From NCBI GenBank assembly GCA_037441525.1, contig JBBISA010000007.1:37351-101350 (forward strand): a stretch of 64,000 nucleotides of DNA. Reading direction: 5' to 3'. A program made the translations under genes and the position numbers. Numbering within the stretch: position 1 is the first letter of the stretch; every line of letters starts with the position of its first letter. Under the pieces are notes generated by a model that was given only the letters and a program-made list of their open reading frames with translations, ran no database searches and was not told where the DNA came from. Of the stretch, positions 7,942-15,723 are shown one piece after another. The DNA comes from SKVR01 sp037441525 (lineage in GTDB: Bacteria; Bacteroidota; Bacteroidia; Bacteroidales; UBA7960).

Positions 7942-8785
7942 ATGAAGTATTTAGACCCCAAGAACGACCTGATATTCAAGAAGGTGTTTGGCAATCATCC
8001 AGACATTCTCAGGAGTTTTCTGAACTCTTTACTTCCATTGCCCGAAGGGCATGAGATCGTTGAGTTGGAATATCTTTTGCCGAAAATGATCCCCGAGACT
8101 TTTCTGGAAAAATTTACTTCGGTTGATGTGCGGTTGCCGCTACAACCAGGGCCGCCAGTTCCTGGTAGAGATGCAAATGAACTGGACTACTGCCTTTAAG
8201 CAACGGGTGCTGTTTAATGCATCGTGGGCTTATGTAACCCAAAGCGATAAAGGCATCGAGTTCAGGAGTCTGAAGCCGGTGTATGCCTTAAACCTTATCA
8301 ATGCCACCTACCTGCCACAGTCGCCCGGCTATTACCACCACTATGCCGTTGTGCACCTGAAAGACAGTAATGAACGGCTGCATGGGCTTGAGTTTGTATT
8401 TATTGAACTTGATAAGTTTAAAGCCCGTAATATTGCCGAGAAAAAGATGCAGGTGCTTTGGCTGCGATTTATGACCGAGATAAACGAGAACACCGAGCAA
8501 ATACCCCCTGATTTGCTTGAGCATCCCGAAATTCAAAAAGCTATCACTTTTGTAATGGAAGCATCACTAAGCAAAGCTGAAAAAGAGCTTTATGAAAAGA
8601 ACTGGGATCGTATCAGTTCAGAAAAAACCCTGCTTTCGGCTGCTCTGGCTGAAGGCGAAGCCCGGGGACGTATAGAAGAACGAATCCAGTTGGCAAAGAA
8701 AGCGATACATATGGGCATGAAACCCGAAGATATTGCCCGCCTTACAGGTCTTAGCGTTGATGAAATCCTAAAACCCGAAGCCTAA
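7942..8785 (+). pseudogene. Rpn-family recombination-promoting nuclease/transposase-like, frameshifted
   Basis: Member of the PD-(D/E)XK family called Rpn or transposase_31. The first frame (7942 to about 8137) gives MKYLDPKNDLIFKKVFG and ELEYLLPKMIPETF. The second frame (about 8138-8785) continues without loss at CRYNQGRQFLVEMQM, which contains the catalytic D...(E/Q)xQ-type block, and runs to a helical C-terminus with MKPEDIARLTGLSVDEI. The frames join by a single extra base around GTGCGGTTGCC. There is no slippery heptamer, so a mutation or a sequence error is likelier than programmed frameshifting. Intact proteins of this family are about 280 residues, the length obtained here after joining. 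Confidence 0.82.
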
Positions 8786-8846
8786 ATAAATATTGCCATC
8801 TTCGATGTTAAGCCTTTTCACCGGGCGTTGGCGGATTAAAAAATAT

Positions 8847-9272
8847 CTAATCTCTGACAAAAAATCTGAATTCACCCCTGATGGCTTCTCTTTTAAGATA
8901 GAGGATGCCGTAATAGGGCGCAATAATCAGGATGGAAATCAATGCCGAGAGCCCTTCATTTGCGGTTAGCTGCAACGTAATAGCAAGTGTTGAAATGAGC
9001 AAAATGAAGGGGAACATATAACCCAGCAGCAAAGCCTTGTAGCCAAGAGATTTTTTGAGTTTCACCACCACCTGCTGACCTGGCTGATAGGTACGTTTCT
9101 GGTCGGTTACCCTTGCTTCTACAATTTTTTCGGCTACTTCAGCCATGCCGCACATTGCTTTCGAATGGCAACTACCACAGGCCGACTGTGGTTGTATCAT
9201 TACCCATACTCTATGATTTTCAGCTTTCTGCACAATGCCGGGGTGTTCAATATGTTCGGTGGGTCGAGGCAT
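8847..9272 (-). CDS. RseC/MucC-family membrane protein
   Basis: 141-residue SoxR-reducing/RseC-family protein. It has an N-terminal Cys-rich segment (CGSCHSKAMCGM, preceded by SA), then a short beta domain ending KLKKSLG, and two predicted transmembrane helices (about residues 80-100 and 105-125). In many bacteria RseC is encoded with the Rnf ion-pumping complex and helps reduce SoxR or regulate sigma E; in Bacteroidota it usually begins the rnf operon. No rnf gene is present here, so the partner is unknown. Confidence 0.85.
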   Translation of the reverse strand: MPRPTEHIEHPGIVQKAENHRVWVMIQPQSACGSCHSKAMCGMAEVAEKIVEARVTDQKRTYQPGQQVVVKLKKSLGYKALLLGYMFPFILLISTLAITLQLTANEGLSALISILIIAPYYGILYLKREAIRGEFRFFVRD

Positions 9273-9337
9273 AAAAAAAGAGATGTTGCTTAAAATTCAG
9301 GGCAAATGTAATGATTTGTTCGTGCCAATGTTATTGC

Positions 9338-10024
9338 TCAAGGTGTGGAAAGGGCAACCGGGATGATCTTTCCGTTGCAGAGCCGGTGGCCGGTGAGTGC
9401 AAAGTGGGCGATATGAGCTGCCATTTCTGCCGCAGATATAGGTGCAGTGTAACCAGGGAAGGCTTGATGTAGCATGGGAGTATCTACTGCACCCAAAGCC
9501 AGTGTGTTCACGACAATGCCCCTGGGTTTAAATTCTTCGGCCATACATTCTGATAAAATAGCCAACGCCCCTTTACTTGCTGAGTATAGTGAAAGTCCGG
9601 CAAACTTTGGGCTGCCCTGAAAGCCTCCCATACTGCCAATATTTACCAGATGCGAGGGATTGTTGAAATAGGGGAGTAGTTTTTGAACTAACAGAAATAC
9701 CCCTTTCACATTCACATTGAACATTTGGTCAAAGTCATTGGCAGAAAGATGCTCAAAAGGCTTGTTAACGAGATTTCCGGCATTGTTGATAAGGATATCA
9801 ACTTTCCCATTAAAGAAATCTTCGAGCGGGTTAGTGATTAGGTTTATATGTCCGGGTTGCGAAAGGTCAAGGGCTACACAACGAAATAGTTTGTTTGCAG
9901 CAAACTCTTCCAATGGCAATATATTCCTCGAAATGGCTATAATCTTATTCCGGTCGTTGGTAATTAGTTGTTTTACCAGTTCAAAACCAATTCCGGCTGA
10001 TGTTCCGGTAATGATGATGTTCAT
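9338..10024 (-). CDS. Short-chain dehydrogenase/reductase
   Basis: 228-residue Rossmann-fold SDR. It shows the cofactor motif TGTSAGIG near the N-terminus, the structural NNAG motif, the catalytic Ser region (VNIGSMGG) and the YSASK active-site Tyr/Lys. It is therefore an NAD(P)-dependent oxidoreductase; the substrate cannot be read from the sequence. No operon partner is evident: rseC lies 65 bases downstream on the same strand and might be cotranscribed. Confidence 0.85.
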   Translation of the reverse strand: MNIIITGTSAGIGFELVKQLITNDRNKIIAISRNILPLEEFAANKLFRCVALDLSQPGHINLITNPLEDFFNGKVDILINNAGNLVNKPFEHLSANDFDQMFNVNVKGVFLLVQKLLPYFNNPSHLVNIGSMGGFQGSPKFAGLSLYSASKGALAILSECMAEEFKPRGIVVNTLALGAVDTPMLHQAFPGYTAPISAAEMAAHIAHFALTGHRLCNGKIIPVALSTP

Positions 10025-10485
10025 ATTGGTATAGTTTAGGATTGATATAAACGCAAATCTTTAGAATGAAACCTGAGCACATGTCAACTGTAATTAATTG
10101 TTAAAAATTTATCATTTACAAATTGTAAACCCCTGAAAAACAGAAATGTTTCAGAATAGAAAAACAATTTCTTTTTTCCTTAATTGATTTTTTAATTTAA
10201 GGTTCAATGAATCAGTTGCTTATAGAGTATGATCTGTGATGATGAAGATTAGATAAATTGGCCGACCACCAACCCGGGAAAAGCAGAATGGGTTTATTGT
10301 GAGCAGACAAACACCATATTGACTATGGTGGGTGCATTTACTTTATCGTACTTTTCAAGGTCCCTTTATATCCTTTGTTTAGCAAAGCTTCCGGCATTAC
10401 AAAAGATTTGTTAACATGATAACAACTTTGCATTTATTGTGATAATCTAAGTACTTTTACAACTCCATCAAAAAGTACAATCATT
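10025..10485. other. Long intergenic region before the carboxyltransferase gene
   Basis: About 460 AT-rich bases between divergent genes without a plausible coding frame. The only structure I see is the palindrome at 10408-10425. A promoter for the downstream carboxyltransferase is expected in 10390-10470, but no perfect TAnnTTTG box was found. Confidence 0.6.
10408..10425. promoter_or_regulatory. Near-perfect 18-bp palindrome, candidate operator
   Basis: TTGTTAACATGATAACAA is symmetric at 16 of 18 positions (TTGTTA/TAACAA arms around CATG). It lies 60 bases upstream of the carboxyltransferase ATG, at a position suited to a dimeric regulator. Confidence 0.5.
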
Positions 10486-12201
10486 ATGAATCGCCAATTG
10501 AAAATACGCGACCTGACCCTAAGGGATGGTCAGCAATCACTCTTTGCTACCCGAATGACCCAGGCACAGGTTGATAGGGTGTTGCCACTGTTGAAGCAGG
10601 CAAATTTTTATGCCATGGAAGTATGGGGAGGTGCCGTACCCGACTCGGTAATGCGGTACCTTAACGAAGACCCATGGGAGCGCCTTGAAAAGATTAAAGC
10701 CGTAATTGGCGATACATCAAAGCTTACGGCCCTCTCACGCGGACGTAATTTATTTGGCTATAATCCTTATCCTGACAGCGTTATAGAAGGATTTAACCGA
10801 AATGCCATAAAATCGGGCATAGATATTATGCGTATTTTCGATGCCCTCAACGATGTGAACAATATTAAATCGACCATCAGGTTTGTGAAAGAAAATGGGG
10901 GCATTGCCGATTGCACCGTTTGTTACACTGTTGATCCCCGGTTTTCCAAAAAAGAACGATTGATGGGCTTTTTGAGTGGTAACCCCCTTCCCCAAATGAT
11001 ATTCACCATTGAATATTTTGTCTACAAAGCCCTTGAACTGGAAGAGATGGGGGCCGATATGATCACCATAAAGGATATGGCCGGGCTTATTCCTCCAGTA
11101 AAATCAGGGATTATCATTAAAATGATGAAGGAACAACTATCCATTCCCATCGATTTTCATACCCACTCCACCCCTGGTTATGGCCTGGCTTCGGTGCTTA
11201 CAGCCATAATGAATGGCGCCGACATTATCGATACCTGTATTCTTAACTTTGCAGGTGGTCCTGCTGCACCGGCATTCGAAATTGTTCAGATTTTTTGTAA
11301 CAAACTCGGAATCGATACCGGGGTGAATCAATCGGTAATCGCTGCCATAAACCGCGAATTGGGTGAGATAAGGAAAGAACTTGCTGATTATGACTCTTAC
11401 AAGATTTTCCCTAAAGAGTTTGATCTTGACAGGGATTTTCTACCTTATGATATTGAAGCTCTTTTCGACCGTGCGATTGAACTGGCAGATGCACGCAAGG
11501 AAAGGGAATTGCTCGAAACCACCCAGGCTATCGAGAGTTATTTCAATTTTCCGGCACCCGACGAAAAGGTTCGACTTGCCGAGATACCGGGTGGTATGTA
11601 TACCAATATGCTGGCACAGCTAAAACAGCTTAAACTGGAGTCGCTGCTTCCAAGGGTTCTGGAGATAATTCCTGGTGTTCGCCTGGCATCGGGTTGTCCT
11701 CCCCTGGTTACCCCAACCAGCCAGATTGTGGGCGTGCAGGCTGTAAACTGTGTGTTGGATGAGAACAACAACAAACCCATGTATACTACCAAGTCTATTC
11801 AGTTTGTAAACCTGGTAAAGGGTTTGTATGGCAAAACACCCACACCTATTGATGCTGCCTTCAGAAAAAAGATTACCGGTTCGCCCAAAGAAATGGAGTA
11901 TAACCCATCTGATTACAAAAAGCAGGAAAACCCCACCATCGATGAATTTGGTGGTGTGCGGCTGGCAGCCAACGAAAAAGAGGAATTGTTGCTTGAATTG
12001 TTCCCTGCAGTAGCCGACAGCTATCTGCGCAATAAAATTGAAAAACACTACCAGGCTGAAATTGATGCCATTGAAGCAGAAAAAAGGCGCAAACATCAGG
12101 AAGCCAAGGAAGCCTATGAAAGACTTACACCCGAAGAGAAGCAAAGAAAACTTGAGGAAGGGTTGATTAGTTTTGGATGGACAACGCCCACCAAAAAGTA
12201 A
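10486..12201 (+). CDS. Pyruvate/oxaloacetate carboxyltransferase subunit (PycB/OadA-like)
   Basis: 571-residue carboxyltransferase of the HMGL-like TIM-barrel family used by pyruvate carboxylase subunit B, oxaloacetate decarboxylase alpha and transcarboxylase 5S. Visible motifs are TLRDGQQS (residues 11-18), the carbamylated-Lys region ITIKDMAG (Lys196) and metal ligands HTH (225-227). The C-terminal conserved carboxylase domain is present (about 300-480), followed by a charged helical tail. There is no C-terminal biotinyl domain with an AMKM motif, so biotin must come from a separate carrier protein, absent from this window. It interconverts pyruvate and oxaloacetate with a carboxybiotin donor. 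Confidence 0.85.
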   Translation: MNRQLKIRDLTLRDGQQSLFATRMTQAQVDRVLPLLKQANFYAMEVWGGAVPDSVMRYLNEDPWERLEKIKAVIGDTSKLTALSRGRNLFGYNPYPDSVIEGFNRNAIKSGIDIMRIFDALNDVNNIKSTIRFVKENGGIADCTVCYTVDPRFSKKERLMGFLSGNPLPQMIFTIEYFVYKALELEEMGADMITIKDMAGLIPPVKSGIIIKMMKEQLSIPIDFHTHSTPGYGLASVLTAIMNGADIIDTCILNFAGGPAAPAFEIVQIFCNKLGIDTGVNQSVIAAINRELGEIRKELADYDSYKIFPKEFDLDRDFLPYDIEALFDRAIELADARKERELLETTQAIESYFNFPAPDEKVRLAEIPGGMYTNMLAQLKQLKLESLLPRVLEIIPGVRLASGCPPLVTPTSQIVGVQAVNCVLDENNNKPMYTTKSIQFVNLVKGLYGKTPTPIDAAFRKKITGSPKEMEYNPSDYKKQENPTIDEFGGVRLAANEKEELLLELFPAVADSYLRNKIEKHYQAEIDAIEAEKRRKHQEAKEAYERLTPEEKQRKLEEGLISFGWTTPTKK

Positions 12202-12223
12202 CTATGCTTTGATTACAAAAAAT

Positions 12224-12249
12224 GCCCGGAATTATTGCTAATTCCGGGC
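12224..12249. terminator. Bidirectional terminator hairpin
   Basis: Perfect 11-bp stem GCCCGGAATTA / TAATTCCGGGC with a TTGC loop, followed by GTTTTATTTTG on the plus strand and by a T-run on the minus strand. It sits between the convergent carboxyltransferase and YceI genes and probably serves both. Confidence 0.88.
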
Positions 12250-12283
12250 GTTTTATTTTGCGAAATGGGTGTTTGTTTTTTCG

Positions 12284-12949
12284 TTAACGACTTGCAACAA
12301 TGTCGAGTTTTATGTTGAAATTGTCATGAATCAGGTTGTCTCCCAGTCCTTCAAAAAATCTTCCACTACCAAAGCGAACATCCCAGCGGGTGCGGTCGAG
12401 GTCGAAATCGGCTGTTGCTTTCATGCTATTTCCATCCACCTTAACAATTGCCGGAAAACTGATACCATGAGTAATTCCCTTGATGGTAAGATTCCCTTTA
12501 ATGTTGTAATTGGGTTGGCTTTCTGCAGCTCCTTCAATCAGTTCCAGTTTGGCCATTTCGAATTTAGCCTGTGGGAAGGTGGCAACTGAGAAGAAATCAT
12601 CAGAATCAAGGTGTCCCTTCAACCTGGCATTCATACCGGGATCTTCGATATCCAGAACGATAATTTGGGTCATGTCAATAACAATATTTCCACCTACAAG
12701 CTGGTCACCAACAAGGTACAATTCGCCTGAGCCTAGTGCGATAGTTCCATCGTGGCGTCCGGTTACTTTTGTCCCTTCCCAGGCAACGGCGCTGCGCCCG
12801 AGGTCGATGGTCATTACAAGGGCATTTTCAGGTTTTTCGCCGGGTTCAAGTTTTTCAGAAATTTCGGCTGCTTTCTGGCTGGTACCGCCACAGGCGGCAA
12901 GAACTGCAATTGCAGTAGTCATGATTGCAAACAATCTTAGTTTTTTCAT
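12284..12949 (-). CDS. YceI-family lipoprotein
   Basis: 221-residue YceI/lipocalin-like protein. The N-terminus is a lipoprotein signal with lipobox LAAC (Cys20), so the protein is likely anchored in a membrane. The mature part has the YceI pattern: WEGTKVTGRHDGTIAL, MNARLKGHLDSDDFF, a KGNLTIKGITH strand pair and an RTRWDVRFGS segment near the C-terminus. YceI proteins bind long isoprenoid or lipid chains in a beta barrel. Whether this one carries a quinone or carotenoid precursor is unknown. Confidence 0.9.
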   Translation of the reverse strand: MKKLRLFAIMTTAIAVLAACGGTSQKAAEISEKLEPGEKPENALVMTIDLGRSAVAWEGTKVTGRHDGTIALGSGELYLVGDQLVGGNIVIDMTQIIVLDIEDPGMNARLKGHLDSDDFFSVATFPQAKFEMAKLELIEGAAESQPNYNIKGNLTIKGITHGISFPAIVKVDGNSMKATADFDLDRTRWDVRFGSGRFFEGLGDNLIHDNFNIKLDIVASR

Positions 12950-13134
12950 TTTTATCTTATTTTTTGTTAGTTATTGTTTATTTAAATCGTACTAAACAGA
13001 GGAATAATGAACCATTCCAACCCTGTTTCGCCGCGATATAACAAAAAAAAGAGGAGAATGTTTAACCCTGGCTTGCCAAATGGAGTGAAGCGACCCAATG
13101 ACTTAGCCCAGATGATTTATTTTTTTTTTTTGAC

Positions 13135-14394
13135 CTAATATTTGTATTTACTTTTCCACAGGGCTTTGAGCCGTTGTCTCACTTCGTTCTCGCGTGCGTT
13201 GTTGCCAGGGTCGTACAATTTCGTGCCTGAAATTCCTGCTGGCAGAAACTCCTGTTCGGCAAAATTGCCAGGATAGTCGTGGGCATATTTGTAATTGTCG
13301 CCATACCCAATCTGTTTCATCAGTTTGGTTGGGGCGTTGCGAAGATGCAGCGGTACAGGCAGGTCGCCGGTTTTGCGAACAAGCTCCTGGGCATTGCCAA
13401 TGGCCATATAGGCTGCGTTGCTTTTTGCTGAGCAGGCCAGATAGGTTGCCACCTGGCTCAGAATAATTCTTCCCTCGGGCATGCCAATCATGGTTACGGC
13501 AGAAAAACCCTCAGTAGCAAGAAGCAGGGCATTGGGATTGGAATTGCCAATGTCTTCTGATGCAAGGATTACCATTCGGCGGGCAATAAATTTGGGGTCT
13601 TCGCCCCCCTCGAGCATCCGGGCAAGGTAATAAACGGCCGCATTAGGGTCGCTGCCTCGGATGGATTTGATAAAAGCCGATATAACATCGTAATGCATTT
13701 CGCCCCCTTTGTCGTAAAGGGCCAGGTTTTGCTGAATTACTTCAAGAACCTTCTGGTCGGTAATTTCAACTTGTGGCTGGTTCTGGCTGTTTACAACCAG
13801 CTCGAAGGCATTAAGCAGTTTACGGGCATCACCGCCACTTATGCGCAATAAAGCGCCGGTTTCGCTCACCAATATTTGTTTGCCTGATGTTGTTTCTACG
13901 AATGACTTTGCTTTTTCAATCAAAGATAGCAGGTCGTTTTGGTCAAGGTCTTTTAGTATGTAAACCTGGCAGCGGGAAAGAAGGGGAGAGATAACTTCAA
14001 AGGATGGATTTTCGGTAGTGGCTCCAATTAAGGTTACAATACCCCGTTCAACGGCTGCAAGGAGTGAGTCCTGCTGCGATTTGCTGAAGCGGTGAATCTC
14101 GTCGATGAACAGAATTGCATTGCCCTTTGCTTCGGCTGCCTGGTCAATTACGGCCCTTACATCCTTAACCCCCGAGCTAATTGCACTGAGAGTAAAAAAC
14201 AGGCTGTTTAACTGGTTGGCGATAAGATGGGCCAGGGTGGTTTTTCCGACCCCCGGCGGGCCCCACAATATCATGGATGGTATAGTACCACTTTCGATGC
14301 TGCGGCGAAGCACTGCTTTTTCCCCAACCAGGTGGGTCTGCCCCAGGTATTGCTGAAGTGTTTTTGGACGAAGTATTTCTGCGAGTGGTGGCAT
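13135..14394 (-). CDS. rarA: Replication-associated recombination protein RarA (MgsA)
   Basis: 419-residue AAA+ ATPase of the clamp-loader-like RarA/MgsA/WRNIP1 family, acting at stalled replication forks. Walker A is GPPGVGKTT (45-53), Walker B is LFIDEIH (about 96-102), the sensor region is IGATTENPS, and the C-terminal tetramerisation domain includes SIRGSDPNAAVYYLARML. The ATG at 14394 (MPPLAEILRPKTL) is preferred over an in-frame TTG three codons upstream because it matches the usual family start. The stop is next to a 12-base T-run at 13121-13132. Confidence 0.95.
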   Translation of the reverse strand: MPPLAEILRPKTLQQYLGQTHLVGEKAVLRRSIESGTIPSMILWGPPGVGKTTLAHLIANQLNSLFFTLSAISSGVKDVRAVIDQAAEAKGNAILFIDEIHRFSKSQQDSLLAAVERGIVTLIGATTENPSFEVISPLLSRCQVYILKDLDQNDLLSLIEKAKSFVETTSGKQILVSETGALLRISGGDARKLLNAFELVVNSQNQPQVEITDQKVLEVIQQNLALYDKGGEMHYDVISAFIKSIRGSDPNAAVYYLARMLEGGEDPKFIARRMVILASEDIGNSNPNALLLATEGFSAVTMIGMPEGRIILSQVATYLACSAKSNAAYMAIGNAQELVRKTGDLPVPLHLRNAPTKLMKQIGYGDNYKYAHDYPGNFAEQEFLPAGISGTKLYDPGNNARENEVRQRLKALWKSKYKY

Positions 14395-14423
14395 TTGACG
14401 CAATGATTACATTACTCTGAAAA

Positions 14424-15665
14424 TTATTCATTCTTTACTTTCTTCAGCATCTCAAGTCTTTTCAACAGTGGCGGATGTGAGTAATTTACAAAAACATGCA
14501 AAGGATGAGGCCGCAGGTTGCTCAGGTTATCAACCGATAATTTTTTGAGCGCTTCCTGCAGAGGTTCTGAAGCATATTGAACAGCCGCAAATTTATCGGC
14601 ATGGTATTCGTGCCGGCGCGACATAATATTGCCTGCAATACCTAACAGGGTGCTCACTGGAGAGTAGAGCAGGCCAAAAGCAATTATACCAATATGAAAG
14701 CTGCTTTGCTCAACCCCCAGTGCCATGGCAAGTTCGGGCCGGTTTATAAACAGCCCAAGCAGGTAAAGCATAGCTCCGGTTGAAACGGTTGAAATAAACA
14801 TTCCGGTAAGGACATGTTTCTTTTTGTAGTGACCAATTTCATGGGCAAGAACAGCTACAAGCTCCTGAGTACTGTGTTTTTCGATGAGTGTGTCGAAAAG
14901 AACGATTCTTTTTTTAGGGCCAAAACCACTAAAGTAGGCGTTGGCCTTAGTGGATCGCTTTGAGCCGTCAATTACAAAAATATTATCGAGTTTAAAGCCT
15001 GCTTTTTTTGAAAACTCTTCAATGGCTGTTCGTAATTCTCCCCCTTCCAAAGGGGTTTGTTTATTAAATAATGGAACTATAAGGGTGCTGTAGAACAGGG
15101 TCATAAAGACTGAAAATCCGGTTAAAAAAATCCATGCATAGACCCAGAAAAAGTCTCCGGCGACCAGGTAAAACCACACAAAAATAGCCAGTAAACCTCC
15201 TCCCAGTACAGCGGTTAGTAACCATCCCTTTAGCTTATCGGCAATATAGGTTTTTGGCGTTGTTCGGTTAAAACCATATTTTTCTTCAATAACAAAAGTA
15301 TCGTAAAGGTTGAAAGGGGTTGATAATACATCTGATGCCAGGCCAATGATTCCAAAAAACATCAGCGCCATAAGGATGGGGTGTTGGGTGTAATGGCGTA
15401 CAAAATTATCGAGCCATCCAAAGCCACCTGAAACCATAAATAATACAATAACAATAAAGCTCAGAGAAGATGTAAGCAAGCCGAAACGCATATTTTCACG
15501 ATGATAATCCTGCGACATGCGGTATTTTTCCTGATCGTAAATACCTTTGAGTTCTTCGGGAAGAATATTGCTCCATTGGCTGGCATTGAGGTAATCGATT
15601 AACCGGTCGAACAAGAAGTCGAAAACAATAATTGCAAGTATAGTATAAAACAGTATTTGCTCCAT
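14424..15665 (-). CDS. M48-family zinc metalloprotease, Ste24/CAAX-type
   Basis: 413-residue polytopic membrane protease. The zinc motif HEIGH (about 275-279) sits between predicted transmembrane helices, and the third ligand is probably the Glu of the HEYHADKFA segment. Ste24-type enzymes cleave membrane proteins; CAAX processing as such is not expected in bacteria, so housekeeping proteolysis is the safer inference. The start at 15665 (MEQILFYTIL) is chosen because the longer frame from 15785 would overlap the upstream gene and lacks family similarity. It lies 28 bases upstream of rarA on the same strand. Confidence 0.9.
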   Translation of the reverse strand: MEQILFYTILAIIVFDFLFDRLIDYLNASQWSNILPEELKGIYDQEKYRMSQDYHRENMRFGLLTSSLSFIVIVLFMVSGGFGWLDNFVRHYTQHPILMALMFFGIIGLASDVLSTPFNLYDTFVIEEKYGFNRTTPKTYIADKLKGWLLTAVLGGGLLAIFVWFYLVAGDFFWVYAWIFLTGFSVFMTLFYSTLIVPLFNKQTPLEGGELRTAIEEFSKKAGFKLDNIFVIDGSKRSTKANAYFSGFGPKKRIVLFDTLIEKHSTQELVAVLAHEIGHYKKKHVLTGMFISTVSTGAMLYLLGLFINRPELAMALGVEQSSFHIGIIAFGLLYSPVSTLLGIAGNIMSRRHEYHADKFAAVQYASEPLQEALKKLSVDNLSNLRPHPLHVFVNYSHPPLLKRLEMLKKVKNE

Positions 15666-15723
15666 GTTAGGTTGGTGGTTGAACAAAAATTTTTGTTGCT
15701 GATAATTGTTTGGGTTATTAAAG

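Noticed and set aside
8123..8199. Programmed ribosomal frameshift in the Rpn-family gene
   Set aside because: The junction has no slippery heptamer and no downstream structure that I can see.
13121..13132. T-run near the rarA stop as a terminator for a plus-strand gene
   Set aside because: There is no preceding hairpin and no plus-strand gene ends there.
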